Assembly: GCA_965262565.1 (NCBI GenBank)
Contig: CBDHFQ010000044.1
Coordinates: 9,561-73,560 of the forward strand
Direction of reading: 5' to 3'
Length of the DNA stretch: 64,000 bases
Source: CBDHFQ01 sp965262565
Lineage (GTDB): Bacteria; Bacteroidota; Bacteroidia; J057
The notes below the pieces were generated by a model. The model worked only from the letters and a program-made list of their open reading frames with translations. It searched no databases and was not told the DNA's origin. Positions 26,278 to 35,481 of this stretch are shown here, in pieces. The position numbers and the translations under genes were made by a program. The stretch's first letter is position 1. The number at the start of each line of letters is the position of its first letter.

Positions 26278-27588
26278 TCACAAGCTATTAAACTTTTCAG
26301 TGTATTCCTGTATCACTGCTAGGGTAGATTTGTCTTGATCATAGACCGAATACCAGCCTTGATATTCATGTGGTGGATCTCCGATGAAATCATCTCCTTT
26401 TTTCCAAATAGTCTTGGGAGAACGAGGTCTTCCAAATCCTCCCCACGCCCAAAAATTGGCCCCAGAAACTGATTTTCCTTCCCTGGAATATTGGTACAAT
26501 AACTCAAAAATAAATTCGTAATATTTATCCCGAACAGAAGTGGGAGCAGTAGGATTATGATCGCCTAAATCTCTCGCTACCCCAAATTCTTCCAATACCA
26601 TCGGCTTTTTAAGCTTTTTCCCTTTCTTAACATGCCTTTGTAGATATGTTCGAGCTTTATCATAGGCGCCATCTATCGTCTCGGGATGTTTTTCAGGATC
26701 ATACCAGCCCCAATTTTGAATCCATAAATGAAAAGTAACATAGTCGATCAAATCGTGTTTGTGGGCTTTGATAAAATGAGTACCTGATAATTTAGTATTT
26801 GTATAGCCTTCTGAGCCTAAAGAAATAAGATGATTAGGGTCTAGTGACCGAATTAATCTTGCAGATCTGTCTATCCATTTCAAAAATGCTTTTCTATGGA
26901 GAAAGCCTCGAGGTTCATTTGCCAATTGCCAGGACATAATGGTAGGATCTTCTGCATAGGAAAGTTGGGATATAGAATTTACTCGAGTTACGATCTTCTG
27001 AACATGTGCATCAAAAGCGGTCATTGCTACCTCGGAATCGTAAAATCTCCCTGTATATAATTGATATTTGGCCCAACTTCCTCCTTCGGCAGGTGGTGGA
27101 TAAGGAATGTTATTTTCTTCACTCCATGCCAGATACTGCGCCATTCCACCTGACCAGGGCCAAAAATTATTTAGGCATACGACCGCCTTCATCCCTCTTT
27201 TTCCCATTTCTACCAGCAGATAATCCAGGCCTTCCAACAATAATTCGTTGTATTCTCCTGGACCTGGTTGTAGTGAAGGTAATACTCTCCAGGGTTCTGT
27301 ATCTGGACCTTCACTTGCAGCCATAATTCTTAAGTTATTGATTCCCAAAGAATCAAGTAAGTCAAGCTCGCGAATCAATCGATCTCTGTTTCCTATGGGC
27401 GCTGCGGCAGCCAAATGCATTCCATACCAGAAATTAGTGCCTAAAAAATAGTATGGTTCCTGATCCTTAATGAATTGCGTTTCATTTACAGTAATAAAAG
27501 CATCTTGGGCATGTACAAACATGGGACTTTGGATGAGAAATAAAATAACAATCAAGTGAAAGTATGCTGGCAATAAATAATTCTTCAT
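26278..27588 (-). CDS. Secreted GH5 glycanase, mannanase-like
   Basis: This 436-residue secreted enzyme has a signal peptide (residues 1-27, ending VHAQ). It is a (beta/alpha)8 barrel of glycoside hydrolase family 5. The acid/base Glu is in WQLANEPRG (residue ~215) and the nucleophile Glu in MVLEEFGVARD (~335). Other landmarks are the NFWYGMH start of the barrel, LRIMAASEG, and VTFHLWIQNWGWYDP. The pattern fits the GH5 endo-beta-1,4-mannanase subfamily best (similar to plant and fungal mannanases). It should cut mannan or glucomannan outside the cell. It is divergent from a second GH5 gene across a 160-base shared promoter region. Confidence 0.88.
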   Translation of the reverse strand: MKNYLLPAYFHLIVILFLIQSPMFVHAQDAFITVNETQFIKDQEPYYFLGTNFWYGMHLAAAAPIGNRDRLIRELDLLDSLGINNLRIMAASEGPDTEPWRVLPSLQPGPGEYNELLLEGLDYLLVEMGKRGMKAVVCLNNFWPWSGGMAQYLAWSEENNIPYPPPAEGGSWAKYQLYTGRFYDSEVAMTAFDAHVQKIVTRVNSISQLSYAEDPTIMSWQLANEPRGFLHRKAFLKWIDRSARLIRSLDPNHLISLGSEGYTNTKLSGTHFIKAHKHDLIDYVTFHLWIQNWGWYDPEKHPETIDGAYDKARTYLQRHVKKGKKLKKPMVLEEFGVARDLGDHNPTAPTSVRDKYYEFIFELLYQYSREGKSVSGANFWAWGGFGRPRSPKTIWKKGDDFIGDPPHEYQGWYSVYDQDKSTLAVIQEYTEKFNSL

Positions 27589-27748
27589 ATTAAAAAGTTA
27601 ACATCTTCGACAAGATTATACCAGCGCTTTTTCATGCCTAGATGTAAATTTCTCCAGATCATTTAAAGGGTCATTGCAAAAATCCCTTAAATTCTTTTAT
27701 TAGTTTTCATAGATATTACGATTCACCACGCTTCAAACCGCATAACCA

Positions 27749-28834
27749 ATGAAAAGATTATCCTTTTTTCTTATAGTCTTCTTACACATCGCTTTGTATA
27801 GTTGTTCCGACAATGAAGAAGCGACTATTATCACTAATGTATCTGAATCTTCCACTTTCTCTATTCACCGAGGTACCAATATAGCACACTGGCTTTCCCA
27901 AAGTAGCAGACGAGGACAGGAGAGAGCAGATTTTTTCACCAAAAAAGACGTAGACTATATCAAATCTGTGGGTTTTGATTTCATTCGGCTTCCTATAGAT
28001 GAGGTCCAAATGTGGGATAGTTTAGGCAATAGAGAAGAAGATGCCTTCCAACTATTAAATAATTTTATGAATTGGACAGATGAAGCTGAATTAAAGGTAG
28101 TACTCGACCTTCATATTATTCGCTCTCATTATTTTAATGCCAAAGACAATACCCTTTGGACCGACCCCAATGAACAGGATAAATTGATTGCGCTATGGAA
28201 GGATCTCTCGTCCTCAGTCGATAAATGGCCAAATGATATGTTGGCGTATGAATTTATGAATGAACCTGTCGCTCCAGATGCGTCTCAATGGAATGATCTT
28301 ATCGCCCGAATGACTGATTCTATTAGAAGTTGGGAGCCAGAGCGAACCTTGGTGATTGGTTCTAACAGATGGCAATCCGTAAATACTTTTGATCAATTGG
28401 TTGTTCCTGCCGATGATAAACATATTTTGCTGAGCTTTCACTTTTATGAACCGTTCCATCTGACTCATTATCAAGCCTCCTGGACTGATTTGAAAGACTT
28501 TGAAGGACAGGTCCAATATCCCGGGCAAATTGTGGTAGATGGAACTACTCCTGAAGAACAGAGAGTGTATAATAAAGATACTTTAGAATTAATGATGCAT
28601 AAAGCTTTTACACTAGCTGAGCAATTAAACCTACCTTTATTTTGCGGAGAATTTGGAGTTATTGATGGAACTCCAGAAGAATCAAAATTAGCCTGGTACA
28701 GGGATTTAATAGCCATATTGGAGGAGCATGATGTAGCCTATGCCAATTGGAACTATAAGTCGGGTTCTTTTGGATTAGTAGATATGAATTTAACTCCAAA
28801 CACTGAATTACAGGATATTCTGACAGGGAAATAA
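27749..28834 (+). CDS. GH5 cellulase-like lipoprotein
   Basis: This 361-residue lipoprotein (signal ending ALYSC, Cys ~19) has a GH5 catalytic barrel. It shows RGTNIAHWLSQ, FDFIRLPIDEVQMW and VVLDLHIIRSHYF. The acid/base Glu is in YEFMNEPVAP, and the nucleophile Glu in LFCGEFGVIDG, with NWNYKSGSFGLVD at the end. It is an endo-beta-1,4-glucanase-like enzyme, but a related beta-glycan cannot be ruled out. The lipid anchor places it at the cell surface or periplasm. It is divergent from the mannanase-like gene at 26278. Confidence 0.88.
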   Translation: MKRLSFFLIVFLHIALYSCSDNEEATIITNVSESSTFSIHRGTNIAHWLSQSSRRGQERADFFTKKDVDYIKSVGFDFIRLPIDEVQMWDSLGNREEDAFQLLNNFMNWTDEAELKVVLDLHIIRSHYFNAKDNTLWTDPNEQDKLIALWKDLSSSVDKWPNDMLAYEFMNEPVAPDASQWNDLIARMTDSIRSWEPERTLVIGSNRWQSVNTFDQLVVPADDKHILLSFHFYEPFHLTHYQASWTDLKDFEGQVQYPGQIVVDGTTPEEQRVYNKDTLELMMHKAFTLAEQLNLPLFCGEFGVIDGTPEESKLAWYRDLIAILEEHDVAYANWNYKSGSFGLVDMNLTPNTELQDILTGK

Positions 28835-29031
28835 TAAAACCTTCTCGGTTTTTCCCCTTCAATGAAAGATTCTGGATATTCATTTATGAGGAATAAATGA
28901 ATAAAAGGACGCATATTAGACAATTTCGTAAATTTTTGGTAACATCACGAACTTGATTAACAACCATAAAAATAAGGCGCAATCAGAAAGTCTTATATGC
29001 AGAAAATTGTACACCTTAAATTAACTCAACA

Positions 29032-29325
29032 ATGAACAAAAGGATCTTAAAATTAATGTTTTTTACCCTGGTCACAATCTCTATGACCTCCTGTTATACT
29101 TACACCTTCACAGTTGGTGATGGGGCTCAATCTGGCGCTACCGTAACCCAAAAGAATCACTATTTTATTTTTGGCCTTGCTCCTGGAAAGCTATCTGATC
29201 CAAACGAAATGGCAGATAACGCGGACGATTATAAGGTAACGGTTGAGCATACCTTTGTTGACGGCTTACTCAACGCCATTACTTTTGGTATTTATACACC
29301 AACCACTACTACTGTTCAGAAGTAA
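29032..29325 (+). CDS. Bor-like small lipoprotein
   Basis: This 97-residue lipoprotein has a signal ending in SMTSC (Cys ~21). The mature part resembles the Bor/Iss lipoprotein family known from phage lambda and enterobacterial plasmids. It has HYFIFGLAPGK, then a helical turn (DPNEMADNADDYKVTVEHTF), and the family end VDGLLNAITFGIYTPTTTTV. Bor gives serum resistance in E. coli; in a free-living Bacteroidota the job is unknown. It is single and followed by a strong terminator. Confidence 0.8.
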   Translation: MNKRILKLMFFTLVTISMTSCYTYTFTVGDGAQSGATVTQKNHYFIFGLAPGKLSDPNEMADNADDYKVTVEHTFVDGLLNAITFGIYTPTTTTVQK

Positions 29326-29337
29326 TATCTTCCTTGA

Positions 29338-29370
29338 GAGGAGCAATCATATGAAGTTGCTCCTCATTTT
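29338..29370 (+). terminator. Terminator after the Bor-like gene
   Basis: GAGGAGCAA (29338-29346) pairs perfectly with TTGCTCCTC (29357-29365), followed by ATTTTTT. This is a classical intrinsic terminator. Confidence 0.85.
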
Positions 29371-29542
29371 TTCTATACTCCATTAATAAAACGCTTAAAT
29401 CCTTACATCAGAAAGGATGGTTCTTATTGGTTTCATCTTCGTGAATACTGTATCGATACATCTGGAAAATGAGGACATCAGCTGATGTAATCTCGCCACA
29501 TTTTAATACTTTTATCTCTTAAGTAGTAACAAACACAATCGA

Positions 29543-30814
29543 ATGGCTATAATATCACCCTCAACTAAAGAATCAATTCTAAGAGAAGCAGACTCCTTGC
29601 GCCAACGTTATGCTGATTTTCAAGCACAATCCCTCACCTTAGATATGACACGCGGTAAACCTTCCGCAGAACAATTAACCTTAAGTGAAGAGATGCTACA
29701 CTTAGTAAAAGCAGGGGATACCGCATCTCCTTCTGGAGTGGATTGTCGGAATTATGGTGGATTAGATGGGCTTCCTGAAGCTAAAGCCTTATTTTCAGAA
29801 TTTATGGAGGTCAGTAAACATGAGGTGATGATAGGAGATAATTCCAGCCTGAGTTTGATGCATGACGCCATTACCTATGCTATGCTTCATACGATACCCG
29901 GAGGAGATAAGCCCTGGTCAAAAGTAGCCGATGTTACCTTCCTTTGTCCAGTTCCAGGATATGATCGACATTTTAATGTCTGCCAACATCTTGGTATCCA
30001 TATGATTCCCATACCTTCTACTGATGAAGGGCCTGATATGGAAGAAGTTTCAAAGTTGGTGAAAGAACATTCGAATATTAAAGGAATATGGATCGTGCCC
30101 AAGTATAGTAATCCTACAGGCGTGGTTTGCAGTGATGAGGTAGTGAACCAGTTGGCTAACATGAAAACGGCAGCAGGAGACTTTAGAATTATATGGGACA
30201 ATGCCTATCAGGTACATCATTTAGTAGATGATCCCAAGCCATTGAAAAATTTACTGAGAGCCTGTGAAGTAGCGGGTAATCCTGATCGTGTATGGATGTT
30301 CGGATCAACCTCTAAAATCACATTTGCAGGTGCAGGAATAGCTGTGATGGCTGCAAGTAGAAATAATCTGGATTGGGTTCTCTCTCACCGAAAATTACAG
30401 TCTATTGGTCCTGACAAACTAAATCAGCTCAGACATATTCGCTTTTTTAGTAATATGGATGATATTCATTCTCATATGCGCAATCACGCAGCTATATTAG
30501 CTCCTAAATTTGCCAAAGTAGATGAAATATTGACCAGAGAATTAGGTAAAGATGCTTTGGCTCAATGGACCAAGCCTGAAGGAGGATATTTTGTCAGCAT
30601 GAATGTTCCTGATGGATGTGCCAAACGAGTGGTGGAATTAGCGAAAGCAGCAGGAGTAAAAATGACTCCTGCAGGCGCTACCTTCCCTTATAAACTCGAC
30701 CCCAATGACAGTAATATACGCATTGCCCCCTCTCTTCCCCCATTGGCAGATATCGAAAAAGCGATGGAGGTAGTTGGCGTTTGCGTAAAATTGGCTGCTA
30801 TGGAACATCAATAA
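29543..30814 (+). CDS. Class I aminotransferase (aspartate aminotransferase, group Ic type)
   Basis: This 423-residue PLP enzyme resembles the subgroup Ic aspartate aminotransferases. It shows LTLDMTRGKPSAEQL, YGGLDGLPEAKALFSEFM, PKYSNPTGVVCSDE, IIWDNAYQVHH, and the PLP-binding Lys in FGSTSKITFAGAG; the C-terminal Arg region is DSNIRIAPSLPP. It should move amino groups between an amino acid and a keto acid in the cytosol. It is the first gene of an apparent five-gene operon. The next start, for a carbamoyltransferase, is 6 bases after its stop, so it may feed amino donors to that pathway (inference). Confidence 0.9.
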   Translation: MAIISPSTKESILREADSLRQRYADFQAQSLTLDMTRGKPSAEQLTLSEEMLHLVKAGDTASPSGVDCRNYGGLDGLPEAKALFSEFMEVSKHEVMIGDNSSLSLMHDAITYAMLHTIPGGDKPWSKVADVTFLCPVPGYDRHFNVCQHLGIHMIPIPSTDEGPDMEEVSKLVKEHSNIKGIWIVPKYSNPTGVVCSDEVVNQLANMKTAAGDFRIIWDNAYQVHHLVDDPKPLKNLLRACEVAGNPDRVWMFGSTSKITFAGAGIAVMAASRNNLDWVLSHRKLQSIGPDKLNQLRHIRFFSNMDDIHSHMRNHAAILAPKFAKVDEILTRELGKDALAQWTKPEGGYFVSMNVPDGCAKRVVELAKAAGVKMTPAGATFPYKLDPNDSNIRIAPSLPPLADIEKAMEVVGVCVKLAAMEHQ

Positions 30815-30820
30815 GACCAT

Positions 30821-32683
30821 ATGAACATTTTGGGAATCTCTGCATTCTACCACGATTCTGCTGCTGTGTTTCTATCAGAAGGAAATATTGTAGCGGCTGC
30901 TCAGGAAGAAAGATTTAGCAGAATAAAGCATGATAGTAGCTTTCCCGTACAAGCAGTACATTTTTGTCTGGATTATGCAGGATTAAATATAGATGAATTA
31001 GATGCCATTGCATTTTACGATAAACCCCTCCTCAAATTTGAACGATTACTGGAGACGTATTATGCGTTTGCACCTAAAGGCCTACCCTCTTTTATTAAAG
31101 CAATGCCTGTCTGGTTGAATGAAAAAATGTTTCTGAAGAGGAGAATCCATCAGGAATTAGCTACTATTCAAGCCTATGATAAGAAAAAATTAACGTTGTT
31201 GTTCCCCGAGCATCATTTATCCCATGCAGCCAGCACCTTCTATGCCTCTTCCTTCTCAGAAGCGGCTATATTAACTATTGATGGTGTAGGAGAATGGGCG
31301 ACAGCGACCATTTGTAAAGGCAAAGGAAAAGATATTACGATCCTCAAAGAACTACACTTCCCACATTCTTTAGGATTACTTTATTCTGCATTTACTTACT
31401 ATCTAGGCTTCAAAGTTAATTCCGGAGAATACAAAATGATGGGATTAGCGCCTTATGGAATAGAACATGCTGAAGAAACGCAATATTTTCTGGCTCAAAT
31501 TAAAAAACACCTCATCCACATCCATGAAGATGGATCGTTATGGCTAGATCAATCCTATTTCCAATATGCTACAGGTCTGAGAATGCTAAAGGATCGGGCC
31601 TGGGAAGAATTGTTGGGACTAAAACGAAGAATCCCTGAGTCCAGGATTGAGCAATCACACTGCAATCTTGCATTGGCTATTCAGAAAGTTACAGAGGAAG
31701 TAGTTTACGCATTGGCACAAGAAGCAAAAAAACTCACTCAACTCCCCTATCTATGTATGGCCGGAGGAGTAGCTTTGAATTCAGTGTCCAATGGCAAGCT
31801 AGCTCAAACTGATCTCTATAAAGAAATCTTTATTCAGCCGGCAGCAGGTGACGCGGGAGGGGCTCTAGGTGCTGCATATGCTGCCCATCATATTTATTTT
31901 GAACAGGAAAGATTGATAGGAAACGGACAGGATCAAATGCAAGGGGCTTATTTAGGACCACAATTTTCCTACCTGGATATAGAGTTGACCATCAAAAAGT
32001 TTAAGGGAGTTTACCACTATATAGAGGAAGAAGAACAGCTTTGTGAAGAATTAGCGCATATTATTGCATCCGGAAATGTAGTAGGATGGTTTCAGGGAAG
32101 GATGGAATTTGGTCCCAGGGCATTAGGTGCGAGAAGTATTTTAGGAGATGCCCGTAATCCAGAGATGCAGAAAAAGCTGAATCTCAAGATTAAATACAGA
32201 GAATCCTTTCGGCCTTTTGCTCCTTCGGTCCTGGATGAAGAAGCAGCTTCTCTATTCGATATCCCTACCGATTCCCCTTATATGCTGTATGTGTTCCCCA
32301 TAGCTTCCTATATAAGAAAAGATGTTCCAGAAAATTATGATAGCTTAGATCTACAAATGAAATTGTATACTGAGCGCTCCCAACTTCCCGCTATCACTCA
32401 TGTAGATTTTTCGGCCAGAATTCAAACGGTTCATAAAGAAACAAATCCAAGATATTGGACCCTATTGAAGGCATTTAAGGAGATTACAGGTTATGCTGTG
32501 TTAATTAATACCAGCTTTAACGTGAGAGGCGAGCCTATCGTTTGTACGCCTGACGACGCCTACCAATGTTTTATGCGTACGGAAATGGATTATTTAGTGA
32601 TGGGAAATTATCTGTTTAAGAAGGAGGAACAACCCCATTGGAACGAAAAAAAGAACTGGAAAGAGGAATTTGTGTTAGATTAG
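30821..32683 (+). CDS. NodU-family O-carbamoyltransferase
   Basis: This 620-residue enzyme is of the NodU/CmcH/SxtI carbamoyltransferase family, which moves a carbamoyl group from carbamoyl phosphate to a hydroxyl, with ATP. Motifs run in order: NILGISAFYHDSAAVF, AAAQEERFSRIKHD, EHHLSHAASTFYASSF, TIDGVGEWAT, GGVALNSVSNGKL, GDAGGALGAAYA, then the C-terminal domain GRMEFGPRALGARSI and NTSFNVRGEPIVCTPDDA. All key stretches look intact. The acceptor may be a sugar, polysaccharide or small natural product. The genes after it (SGNH hydrolase, DUF5989, SxtJ-like) are its typical neighbours. Confidence 0.93.
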   Translation: MNILGISAFYHDSAAVFLSEGNIVAAAQEERFSRIKHDSSFPVQAVHFCLDYAGLNIDELDAIAFYDKPLLKFERLLETYYAFAPKGLPSFIKAMPVWLNEKMFLKRRIHQELATIQAYDKKKLTLLFPEHHLSHAASTFYASSFSEAAILTIDGVGEWATATICKGKGKDITILKELHFPHSLGLLYSAFTYYLGFKVNSGEYKMMGLAPYGIEHAEETQYFLAQIKKHLIHIHEDGSLWLDQSYFQYATGLRMLKDRAWEELLGLKRRIPESRIEQSHCNLALAIQKVTEEVVYALAQEAKKLTQLPYLCMAGGVALNSVSNGKLAQTDLYKEIFIQPAAGDAGGALGAAYAAHHIYFEQERLIGNGQDQMQGAYLGPQFSYLDIELTIKKFKGVYHYIEEEEQLCEELAHIIASGNVVGWFQGRMEFGPRALGARSILGDARNPEMQKKLNLKIKYRESFRPFAPSVLDEEAASLFDIPTDSPYMLYVFPIASYIRKDVPENYDSLDLQMKLYTERSQLPAITHVDFSARIQTVHKETNPRYWTLLKAFKEITGYAVLINTSFNVRGEPIVCTPDDAYQCFMRTEMDYLVMGNYLFKKEEQPHWNEKKNWKEEFVLD

Positions 32684-33844
32684 ATGTCAAACCCTATGAA
32701 AAAGCTGTTAAAGAAGGTATGGAGTAATCTAAAAGCGATGTTATTAGGCTTAGTGGTTGCCATCATTTTCTTTGAGCTAGGGTGTTTACTATTGGTTCAA
32801 TTCGATCATATTCAAACACAGGTTCCCTCCTACACTCTGACTCGAAAAAGAAGTGTGTGGGTGGATACAAACCCCCGATTCAGTACCTGGCACTTTCCCC
32901 ATTTGAATACTCGACTGATGAGTGCTTGCTATGATGTATTGTATCAAACTAATAGCTATGGAGCCCGAGATAAAGAGCGAAATAAATCCACCGATCAACC
33001 TAGAATTTTGTGGTTAGGAGATTCTTTTGTTGAAGGATATGGAGTGCAAGTGGAGGAGCGATTTACCGATCTTTTGGAACATAGTTTAGGCACACCCTGT
33101 ATGAATTTTGGGTGTAGTGGAAATGTAGGTCCTATTCATTACTATTTGATTTACAAGTATCTGGCTAAAAAGTGGGAACACGATCTTATCGTTATAGGAA
33201 TTCTGTCTGACAATGATTTCGATGATGAACGCCCCAGAGTAGGTAGATACGGGCCATATTGGGAAGGATCATTTCCCGAATATCAACTAGCTTACACGGG
33301 AGATAGTACGATGTTACAACGTACCATGAGTTTGGATGATAAAGGGAAACTACTTTGGAAAAACATCCTAAGAAACTTCACCTATACTATGAATGTCATT
33401 GATTGGGTAGAAGGATATTTGAAGTATAGGAGAAATGTGAAGCGTGCCAATGAGGGCAACCCAAGGCGTGAAAGTAAGTATTGGAACTATGATAGAGAGG
33501 AATGGGAAAGAATGAAACACTCGTTGAAACAATTAAAAATGGAAGCTAATGACATTCCCATATTAATATTTACCATTCCGAGGTTGTCAGATATTATTAC
33601 CTATGAACAAGAAAAGCCCAGTAAACTAGCTCAGGATTTAACCCATTTCGCTGGTGAGGAAGGATTTTATTATATAGATTTGTTGTCAGTCTTTCATCAG
33701 CATTATCGAGGCAGGTGGGCTGAATTGTATTTAAGGTGTGATCCGCACTGGAATGCATTAGGACATCATGCTACCAGTAAAATACTGGCAAAGAAAATCG
33801 TCAGTGAAGCACTAGTGAATGAAATAGAGGAAATTACGCATTAA
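32684..33844 (+). CDS. Membrane-anchored SGNH/GDSL hydrolase
   Basis: This 386-residue protein has an N-terminal membrane anchor at ~15-38 (AMLLGLVVAIIFFELGCLLL) and then an SGNH hydrolase fold outside the membrane. Block I is WLGDSFVEGYG (Ser nucleophile), the Gly block is FGCSGNVGP, the Asn block is GILSDNDFDD, and block V has Asp and His in CDPHWNALGH. It is a likely esterase, perhaps acting on acyl or carbamoyl esters. Its start codon abuts the stop of the carbamoyltransferase gene. In saxitoxin clusters a GDSL-lipase-type protein (SxtL) accompanies the carbamoyltransferase, so a matching partnership is plausible here (from memory, not searched). Confidence 0.88.
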   Translation: MSNPMKKLLKKVWSNLKAMLLGLVVAIIFFELGCLLLVQFDHIQTQVPSYTLTRKRSVWVDTNPRFSTWHFPHLNTRLMSACYDVLYQTNSYGARDKERNKSTDQPRILWLGDSFVEGYGVQVEERFTDLLEHSLGTPCMNFGCSGNVGPIHYYLIYKYLAKKWEHDLIVIGILSDNDFDDERPRVGRYGPYWEGSFPEYQLAYTGDSTMLQRTMSLDDKGKLLWKNILRNFTYTMNVIDWVEGYLKYRRNVKRANEGNPRRESKYWNYDREEWERMKHSLKQLKMEANDIPILIFTIPRLSDIITYEQEKPSKLAQDLTHFAGEEGFYYIDLLSVFHQHYRGRWAELYLRCDPHWNALGHHATSKILAKKIVSEALVNEIEEITH

Positions 33845-33853
33845 GGATCTGTT

Positions 33854-34003
33854 ATGGAATCATTGAAAGATCTCTGGAAATTTATTGTTGATAGGAAAAA
33901 GTTTTTTCTGGCACCTATTATTATCATTCTTTTATTATTGGGAATTTTAATTGTGATTGGAGGAAGTTCATCCTTTGCACCATTTATTTATACCTTATTT
34001 TAG
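33854..34003 (+). CDS. DUF5989 small membrane protein
   Basis: This is a 49-residue protein from the ATG at 33854 to TAG at 34001-34003. It reads MESLKDLWKFIVDRKKFFLA, then a hydrophobic helix (PIIIILLLLGILIVIG) and the end SSSFAPFIYTLF. This is the DUF5989 pattern: a short amphipathic start with LWKF and RKKFFLAP, one transmembrane helix, and a SxFAPFIYTLF tail. These proteins are encoded next to NodU-type carbamoyltransferases and SxtJ-like proteins. The job is unknown. It lies 9 bases after the SGNH gene and 11 before the SxtJ-like gene. Confidence 0.85.
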   Translation: MESLKDLWKFIVDRKKFFLAPIIIILLLLGILIVIGGSSSFAPFIYTLF

Positions 34004-34014
34004 CTGTAAGCATC

Positions 34015-34389
34015 ATGAAATTTCCTTCCACGGATTCTCAAAAATCGAATGCTACCATATTAGTCATTATTACGGGGATGTTAGTGCTCTATTGGTTGTT
34101 CCAATGGGCAGGCTTCCTGTATATAGCTACAGCTATTTCTCTTTCTGCTACTCTTATTCCGGCTACAGCTCCCTGGATAGCTCGTGGATGGAACGCATTG
34201 GCACAAATACTCGGCAAAATCAATGGAACTATCTTACTCAGTATCGTATTTATCGTTTTCTTGGTTCCTATTTCTTGGTGTTATCGGCTATTTGTAAAAG
34301 ACAAATTGCGCCTTAAACCAACTTCTAGTTCGTTATTTCATGAAAGGAATCACACCTTTACGAAAAAAGATCTCGAAAATCCCTGGTAA
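34015..34389 (+). CDS. SxtJ-family membrane protein
   Basis: This 124-residue protein has about three hydrophobic segments (ILVIITGMLVLYWLF, FLYIATAISLSATLI, GTILLSIVFIVFLVPISW) and a polar tail ending FTKKDLENPW. The layout, including the GWNALAQILGKINGTILLS centre and the terminal NPW, fits the SxtJ family of small membrane proteins that accompany carbamoyltransferases. The function is not known. It is the last gene of the operon starting at 29543, and its stop is 15 bases from the convergent LptF/LptG gene. Confidence 0.82.
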   Translation: MKFPSTDSQKSNATILVIITGMLVLYWLFQWAGFLYIATAISLSATLIPATAPWIARGWNALAQILGKINGTILLSIVFIVFLVPISWCYRLFVKDKLRLKPTSSSLFHERNHTFTKKDLENPW

Positions 34390-34404
34390 TTAAAATTAGT
34401 TGGA

Positions 34405-35481
34405 TTACTTAGGAGCTGTCCACAATAACACTATAGAAACAACGGAAAATATCACATTGGGAAACCAAACGGCTACAGCAGGAGAGTATTGTTCCCCTAT
34501 AATGGCTTGACCTGCAAATAATAAACCCACATATAAAAAACACAATAATAATCCCAGTCCAATTTTTAACGCTACCCCTCCCCTCGATTTTTGGGAGGAC
34601 ATAGCGAAACCGATAATAGTTAGGATGATCATGGCAATCGGATCGGCATAACGTCTATGCTTCTCTGTATATAATTCTACGAGTATATCAGAACCCCGCA
34701 TTTCTTCCAGTCTGATGTATTCATCCAACTCAGGTAGCGTCATACTCTGCGCCTTTTGCTCTCTAATGAAAATATCATCAGGAGTCAGTAAAAAGGTAGT
34801 ATCCTTATTATCCTCAAACCCAATAAATTCTTTATCCCTCCTAAAGTGTCTTGTCCTTATTTTTTCCATTCTCCACTGATCCGTCGAATCCACCCAAATA
34901 ATTTTCTTTGCCTGAATTTTCGTAACAATATTACCATCAGCGATTCTTTCCAGGGCAAAATTGTGTCCTTCCTGCTTGTTTTCGTTGTAATAACTAATGT
35001 AGACAAAAGTATCTTCTGCTACTTTCTTATGGATATGCTGGTTCTTTTTAAATTTATTCCTCCGCATTTCATATTTGTACTCAAAGGCTACCGATTTTGC
35101 CGTAGAACGAGGAACCAGGGAAGCCTTTAAATAGAAGGAAACAGCTGCCAAAAAGATAGAAGCAAACAAATAAGGCATAAATACCCTGTAAAAACTGATT
35201 CCACTACCCAACATAGGAATAATTTCAGAACGTTGAGCCATTCTGGAAGTGAAGAAAATGACGGATAAGAAGATACAAATAGGCGATAAGGTACTTCCCC
35301 AGAAAGGGATAAAATTTAAATAATATACAAATACCGTTTCATATAGCGTGGGATTTTTATCTATAAATTCATCTAATTTCTCGACTACGTCTATGACCAC
35401 ACAAAGAACAATGACCAAGCCCAGCATAAAGAGAAAGGTCTTAAAGTATTGTCCTAATATATATTTGTCTAATAGCTTCAT
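34405..35481 (-). CDS. LptF/LptG family permease
   Basis: This 358-residue inner-membrane protein is of the YjgP/YjgQ family. LptF and LptG form the membrane channel of the ABC system that extracts lipopolysaccharide and pushes it to the outer membrane. The N-terminus is typical (LLDKYILGQYFKTFLFMLG). Three helices precede a periplasmic beta domain at ~140-260, and the last three helices hold ADPIAMIILTIIGFAMSS and GLLLCFLYVGLLFAGQA. The protein is a single subunit here, and I cannot decide between LptF and LptG. It is convergent with the SxtJ-like gene. Confidence 0.9.
   Translation of the reverse strand: MKLLDKYILGQYFKTFLFMLGLVIVLCVVIDVVEKLDEFIDKNPTLYETVFVYYLNFIPFWGSTLSPICIFLSVIFFTSRMAQRSEIIPMLGSGISFYRVFMPYLFASIFLAAVSFYLKASLVPRSTAKSVAFEYKYEMRRNKFKKNQHIHKKVAEDTFVYISYYNENKQEGHNFALERIADGNIVTKIQAKKIIWVDSTDQWRMEKIRTRHFRRDKEFIGFEDNKDTTFLLTPDDIFIREQKAQSMTLPELDEYIRLEEMRGSDILVELYTEKHRRYADPIAMIILTIIGFAMSSQKSRGGVALKIGLGLLLCFLYVGLLFAGQAIIGEQYSPAVAVWFPNVIFSVVSIVLLWTAPK

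Noticed and set aside
33957..34316. 119-residue open frame overlapping DUF5989 and SxtJ-like genes
   Set aside because: It overlaps two conserved small genes in another frame; its Tyr/Ser/Cys-rich content is typical of out-of-frame reading.
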